Shown: one piece after another, positions 1-6,759 of the stretch
Position numbering within the stretch: position 1 is the stretch's first letter
Layout of the letters: every line of letters starts with the position of its first letter
Origin: an uncultured Prevotellaceae bacterium
GTDB taxonomy: Bacteria > Bacteroidota > Bacteroidia > Bacteroidales > Bacteroidaceae
Assembly: GCA_937898415.1 (NCBI GenBank)
Contig: CALDLA010000026.1
Span: 1-17,828, forward strand
Length of the DNA stretch: 17,828 nt
Direction: 5' to 3'
Position numbers and translations under genes: made by a program
Notes under the pieces: model-generated
The model's input: only the letters and a program-made list of their open reading frames with translations
The model's database searches: none
What the model was told of the DNA's origin: nothing

Positions 1-8
1 CAAAGGTA
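1..8 (-). promoter_or_regulatory. possible leftward -7 box at the window edge
   Basis: On the minus strand this reads TACCTTTG, which fits the Bacteroidota -7 consensus TAnnTTTG. A weak -33 candidate (TTGC) lies 19 bp upstream. It would serve a gene left of the window, so it cannot be confirmed here. A stronger leftward promoter lies at 226-257. Confidence 0.3.
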
Positions 9-58
9 CAGGTTTTTAGAAGAACCCGCAAGACGTCGGAACGGATACGCTTACGAGC

Positions 59-225
59 TTTCCCCGAGCCTTTCCCCAAGAGTTCGATATTGTTCCCTTT
101 CCTCTCTGGCTGGCGGCCTTTCGGCCACTTACGGCTAAGAATGCCGAATAGATTTTTCCCCAAATTGGGAGGTCATGAACCTTGAATCATTTGGGAAGAT
201 GTTATACTTTCCCCAATTTTTCCCC
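59..225. repeat. iterated TTTCCCC motifs
   Basis: TTTCCCC occurs five times in one orientation: 59-65, 71-77, 155-161, 208-214 and 219-225. Two pairs are spaced 12 and 11 bp apart, close to one helical turn, and two partial inverted matches (TTGGGA) lie near 165 and 191. The array lies just downstream of a leftward promoter, inside the predicted 5' untranslated region. Such iterated short motifs suggest a protein-binding array, for example integrase arm sites or a repressor, for the gene left of the window. The function is inference. Confidence 0.5.
114..145 (+). repeat. double-hairpin repeat, copy E (diverged)
   Basis: Stem 1 is GGCC/GGCC around a TTTC loop (115-126). Stem 2 is CTTA/TAAG around CGGC (128-139). 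AATGCC follows. The arrangement matches the better copies at 707, 4723, 6807 and 15078, but with different stem bases. Read on the minus strand, stem 1 closes a GAAA tetraloop. This is the weakest member of the family. Confidence 0.4.
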
Positions 226-257
226 GCAAAGATAAGAAAATGGATTCAATGTTCAAA
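226..257 (-). promoter_or_regulatory. consensus Bacteroidota promoter, leftward
   Basis: The minus strand carries TATCTTTGC (226-234) with TTTG (254-257) exactly 19 bp upstream, a full match to the Bacteroidota -33/-7 consensus TTTG-N19-TAnnTTTG. Transcription would run left through the TTTCCCC array to a gene outside the window. It is the best promoter match in the window. Confidence 0.65.
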
Positions 258-284
258 ACAGACAAAATGACTAAAAAAGTAAAA

Positions 285-313
285 TTTGGTTACATATTGC
301 GGAAATATTTTTG
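285..313 (+). promoter_or_regulatory. possible rightward promoter
   Basis: TATTTTTG at 306-313 fits TAnnTTTG. TTTG at 285-288 is a possible -33 box, but the 17-bp spacing is shorter than the usual 19. A start near 320 would place the leader ORF at 335 about 15 bases into the transcript. Confidence 0.4.
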
Positions 314-334
314 AAAGTTACCCTATTGTGAGAG

Positions 335-436
335 ATGTACTTTGGTGAACTTTCATCTACTTTCATCTACTTACATGTTATCGTCAGGTGGCTGTCACCT
401 CGACCACCTATGTTGAGAAAGACCGCTGACTATTAA
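335..436 (+). CDS. possible 33-codon leader peptide
   Basis: The short ORF begins MYFGELSST and ends RKTADY, with its stop codon inside the loop of the long hairpin at 414-456. Its start lies about 20 bases after a candidate -7 box. It contains a tandem ten-base direct repeat, TTTCATCTAC, at 351-360 and 361-370. The order promoter, short ORF, stop within a hairpin recalls an attenuator, but no regulated full-length gene follows in the window. It could also be a remnant of a mobile cassette. No homology is claimed. Confidence 0.3.
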   Translation: MYFGELSSTFIYLHVIVRWLSPRPPMLRKTADY

Positions 437-456
437 TTAGTTAGCGGACTTTCTCA
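414..456. promoter_or_regulatory. long stem-loop
   Basis: Arms 414-432 and 438-456 pair over 19 positions: 17 Watson-Crick pairs, one G-T pair and one A-A mismatch, with the five-base loop TTAAT. No U-tract follows on either strand, so it is not a standard terminator. It directly precedes a second hairpin at 462-500. Confidence 0.65.
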
Positions 457-461
457 CATTT

Positions 462-500
462 GTCCCAAGAAATACATCTTTCTTTTCATAATTTTGGGAC
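462..500. promoter_or_regulatory. second stem-loop
   Basis: GTCCCAA (462-468) pairs with TTGGGAC (494-500). The stem can extend inward by one G-T and one A-T pair, leaving a loop of about 21 bases. It lies five bases after the hairpin at 414-456 and 27 bases before the small ORF at 528. Confidence 0.5.
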
Positions 501-527
501 GTAAGACGGGTGTACTCGAACCCTGAC

Positions 528-638
528 ATGCATCCTGAGCTGATACGTATCATCGAGCATAGTCTGGAAAAACTGTCTCTGGCCGAATTGGAGGCTTTAT
601 ACTATGACATGATGACGAAGTCCTGTATTAACGATTGA
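528..638 (+). CDS. small hypothetical protein (36 aa)
   Basis: This ORF reads MHPELIRIIEHSLEKLSL and continues with an acidic, helix-forming stretch (LAELEALYYDMMTK) to a TGA at 636. The frame is open back to 492, so a GTG start at 510 is also possible. Composition looks protein-like: amphipathic, with a regular leucine/isoleucine pattern. It ends 11 bases inside the convergent gene at 628. No family is recognised. It may be the tail of a cassette that begins with the leader ORF and hairpins upstream. Confidence 0.4.
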   Translation: MHPELIRIIEHSLEKLSLAELEALYYDMMTKSCIND

Positions 639-1710
639 CTTTTCTATAGTTATTATACGCCTGCCAAGACTCCTTTACGCTATATGCTTCAAAATCATCT
701 TGAAAGCACTCGGCTCTGCCGCTTCGCTCTGCGAAGAATGTCACCTGACAATCATCTTTGAACGGTGACCAGTTGCCACAGATGGTTCCGTCGTAGGCGA
801 TGACGGGCTGGAAAATGCCACTATTATTATGGGCATGATGCTTGTGTTCAGGAGGTAGCACGATGTCGCGGGACTTATAGCTGATAAGGTATTCGTCGTA
901 GGGAGGAATCAGGAGGAACTTGCCTCTTCGGAATCCTCGTGTGCGGCAATCATCGGTCAGGTAGAACTCCCTGTCTTTCCAACGTTCTACATGAATTGTA
1001 CTGCCTAAGAGTTCTATGCCTCGCCTACAGTCGCCGATGTTCAAGCCTGACCACCAGACGAAATCCTCTAATGTGGCGGGCTGGCGGCTCTGGAAATACT
1101 TGCGGGTAAAGTACATCAGGGCTTCGTCCTTCTCCATCAGCGCTGTCGGCTTCACTTTGTTGGCAGTAAGCGCGTATGTAGCTTTCATTGGCAACAGTTC
1201 TCCGCTGCAAAGGGTTCCTGACATCTCGGCCATGCGGATATGGTACGACAGCCGATGGTCATCCATACTTATGCCTTTCTCTGTCAAAGCGCGTATTAAA
1301 TCATCTTTCGTTGCACTCCCCAAGTCGGCAGCCGTTTGGGCGAGGATGTCGCGGATGTGCATCAGTTCCTCGTCGGGAATGCTGATTTTGTTGCTGCTCA
1401 TCCAGCCCTTCGTCACAGCAATGGCCTTGGGCGCACAGAGCCTGATCATCATCCAATAGTCCTCGGCGGCCACCAGCTGCCACGTACCTCGCATCAGGTG
1501 CAGACGAATAATCTTCCCGCTGTCGAAAGCCCGCTTGAAAGCCTTCGACGACGGTTTGCGCGTTCGCATCTCCACAGCCCATCGCATCATGCGGTATTCC
1601 TGCGCCTGCATGGCACCCATGTAATGAACCACCTCAGTAGGATTACTGAACTGAGGTGCAACCAACTGTTGGTTAAGCAATCGGATGGCTATCGGATTCA
1701 TACTATTCAT
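628..1710 (-). CDS. winged-helix DNA-binding (HTH_42, AlkZ/YcaQ-like) protein
   Basis: The 360-aa product matches the HTH_42 (PF06224) family, which includes the DNA glycosylases AlkZ and YcaQ/AlkX that unhook interstrand crosslinks. Visible hallmarks are the N-terminal MGAMQAQEYRMMRWA stretch with a Q-x-Q pair at Gln35 and Gln37, where AlkZ carries its catalytic QxQ motif, the RGTWQLVAAEDYWMM segment near residue 75, and the C-terminal GNWSPF signature. The length is normal for the family. No signal peptide is seen, so it is cytoplasmic. Two in-frame starts exist (1710 and 1701); the first is used. It overlaps a 32-codon frame just upstream by a few bases. A double-hairpin repeat lies within its last 40 codons. 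The family is fairly sure; glycosylase activity is inferred only from the QxQ pair. Confidence 0.85.
   Translation of the reverse strand: MNSMNPIAIRLLNQQLVAPQFSNPTEVVHYMGAMQAQEYRMMRWAVEMRTRKPSSKAFKRAFDSGKIIRLHLMRGTWQLVAAEDYWMMIRLCAPKAIAVTKGWMSSNKISIPDEELMHIRDILAQTAADLGSATKDDLIRALTEKGISMDDHRLSYHIRMAEMSGTLCSGELLPMKATYALTANKVKPTALMEKDEALMYFTRKYFQSRQPATLEDFVWWSGLNIGDCRRGIELLGSTIHVERWKDREFYLTDDCRTRGFRRGKFLLIPPYDEYLISYKSRDIVLPPEHKHHAHNNSGIFQPVIAYDGTICGNWSPFKDDCQVTFFAERSGRAECFQDDFEAYSVKESWQAYNNYRKVNR
707..740 (+). repeat. double-hairpin repeat, copy A
   Basis: Stem 1 is CGGC (711-714) / GCCG (718-721) around TCT. Stem 2, directly abutting, is CTTCG (722-726) / CGAAG (732-736). AATG follows. It is nearly identical to copy D at 15078-15109. 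It lies in the C-terminal coding region of the HTH_42 gene, read there on the opposite strand as FFAERSGRAECF. Confidence 0.6.
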
Positions 1711-1801
1711 ACTGTTCTATTCCTAGGAGGTCTTTGGCCGTTTTACTCATGTCAAAGCCGAATCTGTATGGCAGGATCTTTCGGTAGGTAGTCCATTTCA
1801 C
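1703..1801 (-). CDS. possible 32-codon upstream ORF
   Basis: From a GTG at 1801 this frame reads VKWTTYRKILPYRFGFDM and ends at a TAG (1703-1705) that overlaps the ATG of the HTH_42 gene at 1710. The candidate -7 box at 1822-1830 would start transcription about 17 bases before this GTG. The composition is protein-like, and the overlap with the next start would suit translational coupling. A remnant of a longer gene is equally possible. No family is recognised. Confidence 0.35.
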   Translation of the reverse strand: MKWTTYRKILPYRFGFDMSKTAKDLLGIEQYE

Positions 1802-1821
1802 AAATTCATTTAAAACCAAGG

Positions 1822-1830
1822 GCAAAGATA
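1822..1830 (-). promoter_or_regulatory. -7 box for the HTH_42 gene
   Basis: The minus strand reads TATCTTTGC, matching TAnnTTTG. No clear TTTG -33 box lies at 19 bp. It faces left, towards the 32-codon frame and the HTH_42 gene, and is back-to-back with the rightward box at 1853. Confidence 0.5.
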
Positions 1831-1852
1831 CTCATAATTCCACGATTATTTG

Positions 1853-1861
1853 TACCTTTGC
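1853..1861 (+). promoter_or_regulatory. -7 box for the cyclophilin operon
   Basis: TACCTTTGC matches TAnnTTTG and lies 20 bases before the ATG at 1882, so the untranslated leader would be only about 15 bases. No clean -33 box is seen. It should drive cyclophilin, aminotransferase and nitroreductase together. Confidence 0.55.
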
Positions 1862-1881
1862 ACCAATTATTAGGATAGTTT

Positions 1882-2610
1882 ATGAAAGTAAAAATTCAAA
1901 CCATGCTGGGCGACATCGTAGTTCGCCTATACGACGAGACTCCAATCCATCGCGACAACTTCTCGAAGTTAGCGAAGGAGGGGTATTATGATGGTACATT
2001 ATTCCATCGGGTTATCAAGAACTTTATGATTCAGGGAGGAGACCCCGATTCGAAGGATGCACCCGCTGGGAAGATGCTGGGCGTTGGTGGTCCTGACTAC
2101 ACACTTGAAGCCGAGATTAAGGACGGACTTTTCCATAAGCGTGGCGCATTGGCAGCAGCTCGCCAGGGCGACGAGGTGAATCCTGACCGCCGTAGTAGCG
2201 GTTCGCAGTTCTATATCGTCTGGGGAGATGTGTATAACGAAGGCCAACTCAGCCAGTTCTCCAAGCAACTGAGGATGCAGAAGGTGCAGGATGCCTTCAA
2301 TAAGCTTACTGCCGAGCATCGTGCAGAGATTATACAGATGCGCCGTGACAGGAATCGCGAAGGTCTTCAGGAACTGCAAGACAAACTGGCTGCAGAAGCA
2401 GAGAGCAAAGTAGGCAAATCGGGTCTGACTGATGAACAGTTGAAGATTTACTCAACAGTTGGCGGTACGCCACATCTCGATGGCCAATACACCGTATTTG
2501 GCGAGGTCGAGGAAGGTCTTGATGTGGTTGAAATGATTCAAGGCACAGCTACAGGACGCGCTGATAGACCCGTTGATGATATTGAAATGAGAATGACTGT
2601 TATTGAATAA
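1882..2610 (+). CDS. cyclophilin-type peptidyl-prolyl cis-trans isomerase with helical insert
   Basis: The 242-aa enzyme would speed cis-trans isomerisation of proline bonds during protein folding. The catalytic set of cyclophilins is present: FHRV with Arg43, then Phe48 and Gln51 (FMIQGGDP), the same spacing as Arg55, Phe60 and Gln63 in human CypA. SSGSQFYI (105-112) and DGQYTVFGEV (200-209) complete the core. Between these two, residues about 115-195 form a charged, helix-rich insert absent from minimal bacterial cyclophilins of about 165 aa. No signal peptide is seen, so it is cytoplasmic. Its stop overlaps the next start by one base (TAATG), so translation of the aminotransferase is probably coupled. 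The role of the insert is unknown; it could be a chaperone-like arm. Confidence 0.92.
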   Translation: MKVKIQTMLGDIVVRLYDETPIHRDNFSKLAKEGYYDGTLFHRVIKNFMIQGGDPDSKDAPAGKMLGVGGPDYTLEAEIKDGLFHKRGALAAARQGDEVNPDRRSSGSQFYIVWGDVYNEGQLSQFSKQLRMQKVQDAFNKLTAEHRAEIIQMRRDRNREGLQELQDKLAAEAESKVGKSGLTDEQLKIYSTVGGTPHLDGQYTVFGEVEEGLDVVEMIQGTATGRADRPVDDIEMRMTVIE

Positions 2611-3779
2611 TGAGACCACTATCCACACGCACGGCAGGTTTTACGGATTCTATCATCCGGCGCATGACCCGCATCAGCAACCGCTATGGGGCCATCAACC
2701 TCTCGCAGGGATTCCCAGACTTTGATCCACCACAGCAGATTACCGACCGTCTGGTAGAGATTGCTCCACATGGCCCTCATCAGTACGCAGTCACCTGGGG
2801 AGCACAGAACTTCCGTGAAGCGCTGGCCAAAAAGCAGAGCCGCTGGACGGGGCTGCCGATAGATGCAGACAAGAACATCGTGGTGACGTGCGGCTCAACG
2901 GAGGCGATGATGGCGGCTATGATGACTGTGGTAAATCCAGGCGACAAGGTGGCCATCTTCTCGCCCTTTTACGAGAATTATACCGCCGATACGATTCTCA
3001 CAGGGGCCAAGCCTGTCTATATCCCTCTTGTCCCGCCGACGTTCTCGTTCGATGCCAACTTGATTGAGGAAGCTTTCAGGCAGGGAGCCAAGGCACTTGT
3101 GCTTTGCAATCCATCGAACCCTTGTGGTAAGGTGTTTACCCGCGAGGAGTTGCAGCAGATAGCCGACATCGTGATCCGATACGACGGTTACGTCATCACC
3201 GATGAGGTTTACGAACATATTGTCTATGCCCCTTACCAGCATGTCTATATCTCCACGTTGCCCGGCATGTGGGAGCGCACCATATCGTGCAGTTCACTCT
3301 CCAAGACCTACAGCATCACAGGCTGGCGTCTGGGTTATGTCATCGCTCCGGAGCGCATTATCGATCGTGTGAAGAAGGTACATGATTTTCTGACTGTTGG
3401 CGCAGCGGCTCCCCTGATGGAGGCTGCCACCGTCGGATTGTGTTTTCCTGACAGTTACTACGACGAGCTTCAGGCACATTACACCCACATGAAGCAACTC
3501 TTCTGTGACGGTCTGCGCCAGTTCGGACTGACATTCACCGATCCGCAAGGAGCCTATTACGTGCTGCTCGATGTCTCTAAGTACGGCGTAAAGGATGACC
3601 TGCACTTCTGCGAGTGGTTGGCTGAGCATGTTGGAGTAGGGGCAGTACCTGGCAGTTGCTTTTTTAGGGAGGATGTCAATCACCTGATTCGTTTCCATTT
3701 TGCCAAACGTGATGAGACCCTTCTTGCCGCCCTCGACCGTCTGTCGGAAATGGATGCAAAAGCAAATAATTATCGTTGA
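2610..3779 (+). CDS. PLP-dependent aminotransferase, class I/II (methionine/aromatic type)
   Basis: The 389-aa protein belongs to fold-type I aminotransferases and has the family's usual length. It shows NPSNPCGK (167-174), the pyridoxal-binding DEVYEH (198-203), and SSLSKTYSITGWRLG with the Schiff-base lysine at Lys232 and an adjacent arginine at 240. The N-terminal INLSQGFPDFDPP is typical of the YbdL (methionine aminotransferase) and kynurenine aminotransferase branch, so methionine or an aromatic amino acid with a 2-oxoacid is the likely substrate pair. The exact substrate cannot be read from the sequence. It starts within the stop of the cyclophilin gene and ends four bases before the nitroreductase start, so the three form an operon. 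Cytoplasmic. Confidence 0.9.
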   Translation: MRPLSTRTAGFTDSIIRRMTRISNRYGAINLSQGFPDFDPPQQITDRLVEIAPHGPHQYAVTWGAQNFREALAKKQSRWTGLPIDADKNIVVTCGSTEAMMAAMMTVVNPGDKVAIFSPFYENYTADTILTGAKPVYIPLVPPTFSFDANLIEEAFRQGAKALVLCNPSNPCGKVFTREELQQIADIVIRYDGYVITDEVYEHIVYAPYQHVYISTLPGMWERTISCSSLSKTYSITGWRLGYVIAPERIIDRVKKVHDFLTVGAAAPLMEAATVGLCFPDSYYDELQAHYTHMKQLFCDGLRQFGLTFTDPQGAYYVLLDVSKYGVKDDLHFCEWLAEHVGVGAVPGSCFFREDVNHLIRFHFAKRDETLLAALDRLSEMDAKANNYR

Positions 3780-3783
3780 ATAT

Positions 3784-4281
3784 ATGGAATTTTTGGATTT
3801 AGTCAAGCAGAGGTATAGCTGTAGGAGCTATCAGGAGAAGAGCGTGGAACAAGAGAAAATGGACTACGTAATGGAATGTGTCCGTTTTGCCCCGTCGGCG
3901 GTGAACAAACAGCCGTGGATGTTCCGTGTGGTCAAGAACGAGGCCGATAAGGCGAAGTTGCGGAAGTGCTACAACCGTGAGTGGTTTGCAACAGCTCCGA
4001 TGTACATCATCTGCAGCATCCTCCACGATGAGGAGTGGGTACGCTCGGACGGCAAGCATCATGGTGATATTGACATAGCCATTGCCGTAGAGCATCTGTG
4101 CCTGGCAGCTACGGAGCAAGGTCTCGCCACCTGCTGGGTCTGCAACTTCGATGCTGAGAAGTGCAAGCAGCTCTTTTGTATTGGCGATAACGAGGAGCCT
4201 GCCGTACTGATTCCCATCGGCTATGCTGCTGACGAGCCGAAGGAGAAGAAACGCAAGGAGATGGAGAAAATCTGCAAATAA
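3784..4281 (+). CDS. nitroreductase-family FMN oxidoreductase
   Basis: The start chosen is the ATG at 3784 (MEFLDLVKQRYSCRSY), four bases after the aminotransferase stop. A longer frame back to 3700 overlaps that gene and adds no family sequence. The 165-aa product has the nitroreductase signatures RYSCRSY (10-16) for FMN phosphate, FAPSAVNKQPW (35-45), GLATCWVCNF (113-122) and PIGYA (144-148). These enzymes use NAD(P)H and FMN to reduce quinones, nitro compounds or flavins. It is a short family member, and the physiological substrate is unknown. It is the last gene of the operon, and a short truncated frame follows at 4283. Confidence 0.9.
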   Translation: MEFLDLVKQRYSCRSYQEKSVEQEKMDYVMECVRFAPSAVNKQPWMFRVVKNEADKAKLRKCYNREWFATAPMYIICSILHDEEWVRSDGKHHGDIDIAIAVEHLCLAATEQGLATCWVCNFDAEKCKQLFCIGDNEEPAVLIPIGYAADEPKEKKRKEMEKICK

Positions 4282-4356
4282 TATGGCAAAGCGAGAATAC
4301 ATACTAGAACTACTCGCTCAATGAATCTCCCCAAATTCATCATCACAATGGAAAGG

Positions 4357-4636
4357 TTACGGGTATGCGAGCCCTGCTCGGGAATTGGCTACTTTCGCCT
4401 TGGCATGGTCAACCAGCATAAAGACCTGCTGAAGCCTGGTGACCAATGTATCGGCGGTGGGTACTACCACTTTGACTTTGCTTTTACCTGCTCGTTAATC
4501 ATCACCACCTCCTTGTCGATATACTTTTTGTCGAGAATGACGAGCGATACGGGCTGAGTGCTGTATGATTGTGCCTCGCCCGTTTTGGCATCATTAGGGC
4601 AGCGAAAGCGAATAGAATCATTTTCATTTTAATCAT
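4357..4636 (-). pseudogene. frameshifted remnant of a small secreted protein
   Basis: From an ATG at 4636 the frame reads MIKMKMILFAFAALMMP, a plausible signal peptide. Continuity is then kept only by changing frame near 4590 (KTGEAQSYSTQPVSLVILD, then KKYIDKEVV) and again near 4478 (KVKVVVPTADTLVTRLQQ), ending at a TAA at 4357. Each frame piece looks like protein and each alone ends early, which fits a dead gene with two indels. The family is not recognised. Confidence 0.4.
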
Positions 4637-4793
4637 GTATAATTCTCTTTTCAAACTTGAACAGTCCGTCCTCCTGGTCGAATTGCTCTGACATGTGCAA
4701 GTCCGGATGATGCTCATTGAAGCGCTCGACCTCTGGTCGCTTGCATCCCTGCAAGAACTCAACGGCAATCTTTATAGTACGAACCTTATTCTT
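4629..4793 (-). pseudogene. start-less coding remnant
   Basis: The frame is open for 54 codons after two stop codons, with no start codon until an internal Met. It reads in part VEFLQGCKRPEVERF and FDQEDGLFKFEKRIIHD and overlaps the start of the next remnant by a few bases. Part of it (LQGCKRPEVER) is the reverse strand of the double-hairpin repeat at 4723-4758, so the repeat lies in the reading frame. It probably is a truncated gene. No family is recognised. Confidence 0.3.
4723..4758 (+). repeat. double-hairpin repeat, copy B
   Basis: Stem 1 is CGACC (4727-4731) / GGTCG (4735-4739) around TCT. Stem 2 is CTTGCA (4740-4745) / TGCAAG (4750-4755) around TCCC. AAC follows. It shares a 23-base core with copy C at 6807-6849 with one mismatch, and that mismatch lies in the loop. 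It is the most regular copy. Confidence 0.7.
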
Positions 4794-4851
4794 CTACTAT
4801 TTCACAAAACATGTTCTTTGACGAAATATTGAGAAGATGTTTCATTATCGT

Positions 4852-5934
4852 TTATTTGTTCTCGTTGAATATCTCTTCGAGTTTCGCTTTCAGTTCGTCC
4901 ATGCTTAGTCCGCGAGCGAGGATGGTACCGTCGGGGGCGAAGAGAATTGTTTCAGGGATGGTCACGAAACCGTATGCCTTTGCAGCTTTGTCTTGGGTGT
5001 TGAGCAGTTGGGGGTAGGGCAACTGATATTTGTCAATGGTTTTGCGTGACTTCTCTGCGTCTTCATAGACAGGCGTGCCAAGCACGGTCAGACCGTGATT
5101 TGCGTATTGATGGTGAATTTGTTTCAAGTCGGGGAACTCGGCTATGCACGGTGCGCAGGTCGTGCCCCAGAAGTTCATAACAACGTAGTTGCCGCGGCCT
5201 ACATAATCGGACAGTTTGAACGTCTTACCGTCAACGTCTGCTTCTACGTCCACGAACTTACGTCCTACGCTTGTCGTGGCTGCCGCTTCCTGCATGGGCT
5301 TGAAGTTCTTGGCGTAGTCGTCATAAAGTTTGGGATTATTCTTTAACCAGGGAACCATTCTTTCTGCCAACGAAAGCCAATCCGCTGGCTGTATATAGCT
5401 GATGGCGCCTTCACGTAGCAGATAATAGCCAAACACGTCAGAGTGATGACGGGCAATAATGTCTTTCGCCACATCTGCTATTAGCCGGGATGCCTCGACA
5501 TCTAATTTGACAGTGAATTCTTTTTGCCCGCTTTGTAACTTTTGCATCATCAGCTCTCTGTTTGCCTTTTGTACTGCACTATGGAATTTTACGTAGTCTT
5601 CGCAAAGAGGGGTGCCACTAAGCAGTGGGTGAATAAGAGAAACGTTCTCAATGCGTGTGGTTCCGCCGCCTAAGAATACTGGATAGATGGGAAGTCTCGA
5701 ACTGTCCCGAAGATGGCAAAAGACGTAATCCGGAATGGTTCCCTCAATAGGTTCTATCTTGCCGTTTACGACATTGACAGAATCAATGAGCACGTTATTA
5801 AACATATCCCTGACCTCCATTCTTCCAGAGATTTCATCATTACCGATGTTTCCCTCCAGTCGATAGCGGATTTGCGCCTGTCCTGCCACTGCGACGAGGG
5901 CGAGCAGAATGGTGATGACGTTTCGCTTATTCAT
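4852..5934 (-). CDS. TlpA-like thiol-disulfide oxidoreductase with DUF4369-like N-terminus
   Basis: The 360-aa protein starts with a signal peptide (KRNVITILLALVAVAG, cleavage near AQA-Q at about residue 21) and acts in the periplasm. Residues about 23-110 look like the beta-rich DUF4369 domain common in Bacteroidales. A helical linker follows, and from about 222 a TlpA/ResA thioredoxin fold carries NFWGTTCAPC with redox cysteines Cys260 and Cys263 and the cis-proline in TIPET (Pro327). ResA-type proteins reduce apocytochrome c cysteines before haem attachment. It is the last gene of the run that begins with nrfH, so a role in cytochrome c maturation is plausible but unproven, since many Bacteroidales TlpA proteins are not tied to cytochromes. 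It starts six bases after the MBL gene ends. Confidence 0.88.
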   Translation of the reverse strand: MNKRNVITILLALVAVAGQAQIRYRLEGNIGNDEISGRMEVRDMFNNVLIDSVNVVNGKIEPIEGTIPDYVFCHLRDSSRLPIYPVFLGGGTTRIENVSLIHPLLSGTPLCEDYVKFHSAVQKANRELMMQKLQSGQKEFTVKLDVEASRLIADVAKDIIARHHSDVFGYYLLREGAISYIQPADWLSLAERMVPWLKNNPKLYDDYAKNFKPMQEAAATTSVGRKFVDVEADVDGKTFKLSDYVGRGNYVVMNFWGTTCAPCIAEFPDLKQIHHQYANHGLTVLGTPVYEDAEKSRKTIDKYQLPYPQLLNTQDKAAKAYGFVTIPETILFAPDGTILARGLSMDELKAKLEEIFNENK

Positions 5935-5940
5935 AGATTC

Positions 5941-6759
5941 TTATTCTGTTTCAGTTACTTCACTCAATTCGTTCGTTGTTCCACATCTGAAGAACTGCAG
6001 CTGTTCACCCATTACGCCTTTCATCACCTCAAAGACATTGTCACCCGTGCAATGACTGGTGTAGAACTGCGTATTGGGATAATTGGTTTTAAGTCGTTGG
6101 GCCAAAGCCGCCAGTTCTTCTTCCGTCTCTTGACCGTCGAGCAAGTGGAAACCACCTACAACGGTATGAACAGGCCAGGGACAAGCAGCCAGAATACTCT
6201 CCAGTCCGCTGTGAGCGCAGCCAGTAAATAGCAGGCCATCAACATACAGAGCCAGTTCATGACAGAAATCATCGTGGACCAATTGTCCATTAGCTTTTTC
6301 GATGAAAAGGTTCTGATTCCCCTTGGGCATCGGATGATTCTGAGGTATATGGACAATCACATGGATACCTTCTGATATCTTACAGGTTTGGTCTATCAGG
6401 ATTAGTCCTTCGTCGTCTATCTCAGGCCACTTCGTAGTAATGCTATGCAGATTCCCTCGTTTGGAATAAAATTTGCAGCTCATAGCATCGGGCGAGACAA
6501 TAACTTTAGCCCGTTGGTTGTGCTCCATGAAGTACCGTAAGCCGCCAGCATGGTCACTATGTCCGTGAGAAATGAAAACGTAGTCCACATCGCTTAGGTC
6601 TATGCCCAACAGCTCTGCGTTTCGGATAAACACGTCACTAGCTCCTGTATCAAGCAGAATCTTGTGCCGATCTGTCTGCAGAAGGATAGACAGCCCATGC
6701 TCTGTGGATAGACGACTATCACAACTTCGATTATCTGATAATACAATCCATCTCATCAT
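5941..6759 (-). CDS. MBL-fold metallohydrolase (COG1237-like)
   Basis: The start chosen is the ATG at 6759, which overlaps the stop of the upstream gene as ATGA. The open frame extends to 6855, but that part overlaps the flavoprotein in another frame and lacks family sequence. The 272-aa product has the metallo-beta-lactamase metal motif ISHGHSDHAGG (His65, His67, Asp69, His70), LLDTGAS with Asp37, FTGCAHSGLESI, and VVGGFHLLDG near the C-terminus. This set is typical of COG1237, the family once linked to a dihydropterin synthase activity. The substrate is unknown. No signal peptide is seen, so it is cytoplasmic. Coupling to the flavoprotein suggests matched amounts of the two. Confidence 0.88.
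   Translation of the reverse strand: MMRWIVLSDNRSCDSRLSTEHGLSILLQTDRHKILLDTGASDVFIRNAELLGIDLSDVDYVFISHGHSDHAGGLRYFMEHNQRAKVIVSPDAMSCKFYSKRGNLHSITTKWPEIDDEGLILIDQTCKISEGIHVIVHIPQNHPMPKGNQNLFIEKANGQLVHDDFCHELALYVDGLLFTGCAHSGLESILAACPWPVHTVVGGFHLLDGQETEEELAALAQRLKTNYPNTQFYTSHCTGDNVFEVMKGVMGEQLQFFRCGTTNELSEVTETE

Larger units (their letters stand above)
4282..4851. other. decayed intergenic stretch
   Basis: No intact gene is seen in these 570 bases. A plus-strand ATG at 4283, two bases after the nitroreductase stop, opens a frame reading MAKREYILELLAQ that stops at 4324; it looks like the start of a lost fourth operon gene. The minus strand holds two broken coding remnants (4357-4636 and 4629-4793), and a double-hairpin repeat sits at 4723-4758. 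No clear terminator is visible for the operon on either side. Confidence 0.5.

Noticed and set aside
414..456. Rho-independent terminator
   Set aside because: The stem is long, but neither strand has a following U-tract.
4321..4557. A 78-codon plus-strand frame (MNLPKFIITMERLR) after the nitroreductase
   Set aside because: It runs opposite the broken secreted-protein remnant, has no promoter, and does not resemble a family.
5350..5395. A sixth double-hairpin copy in the TlpA-like gene (AGCCA/TGGCT then CTTTC/GAAAG, AATGG)
   Set aside because: The protein there (DWLSLAERMVPWL) is normal family sequence, and the loops and spacing differ from the other copies; probably chance.
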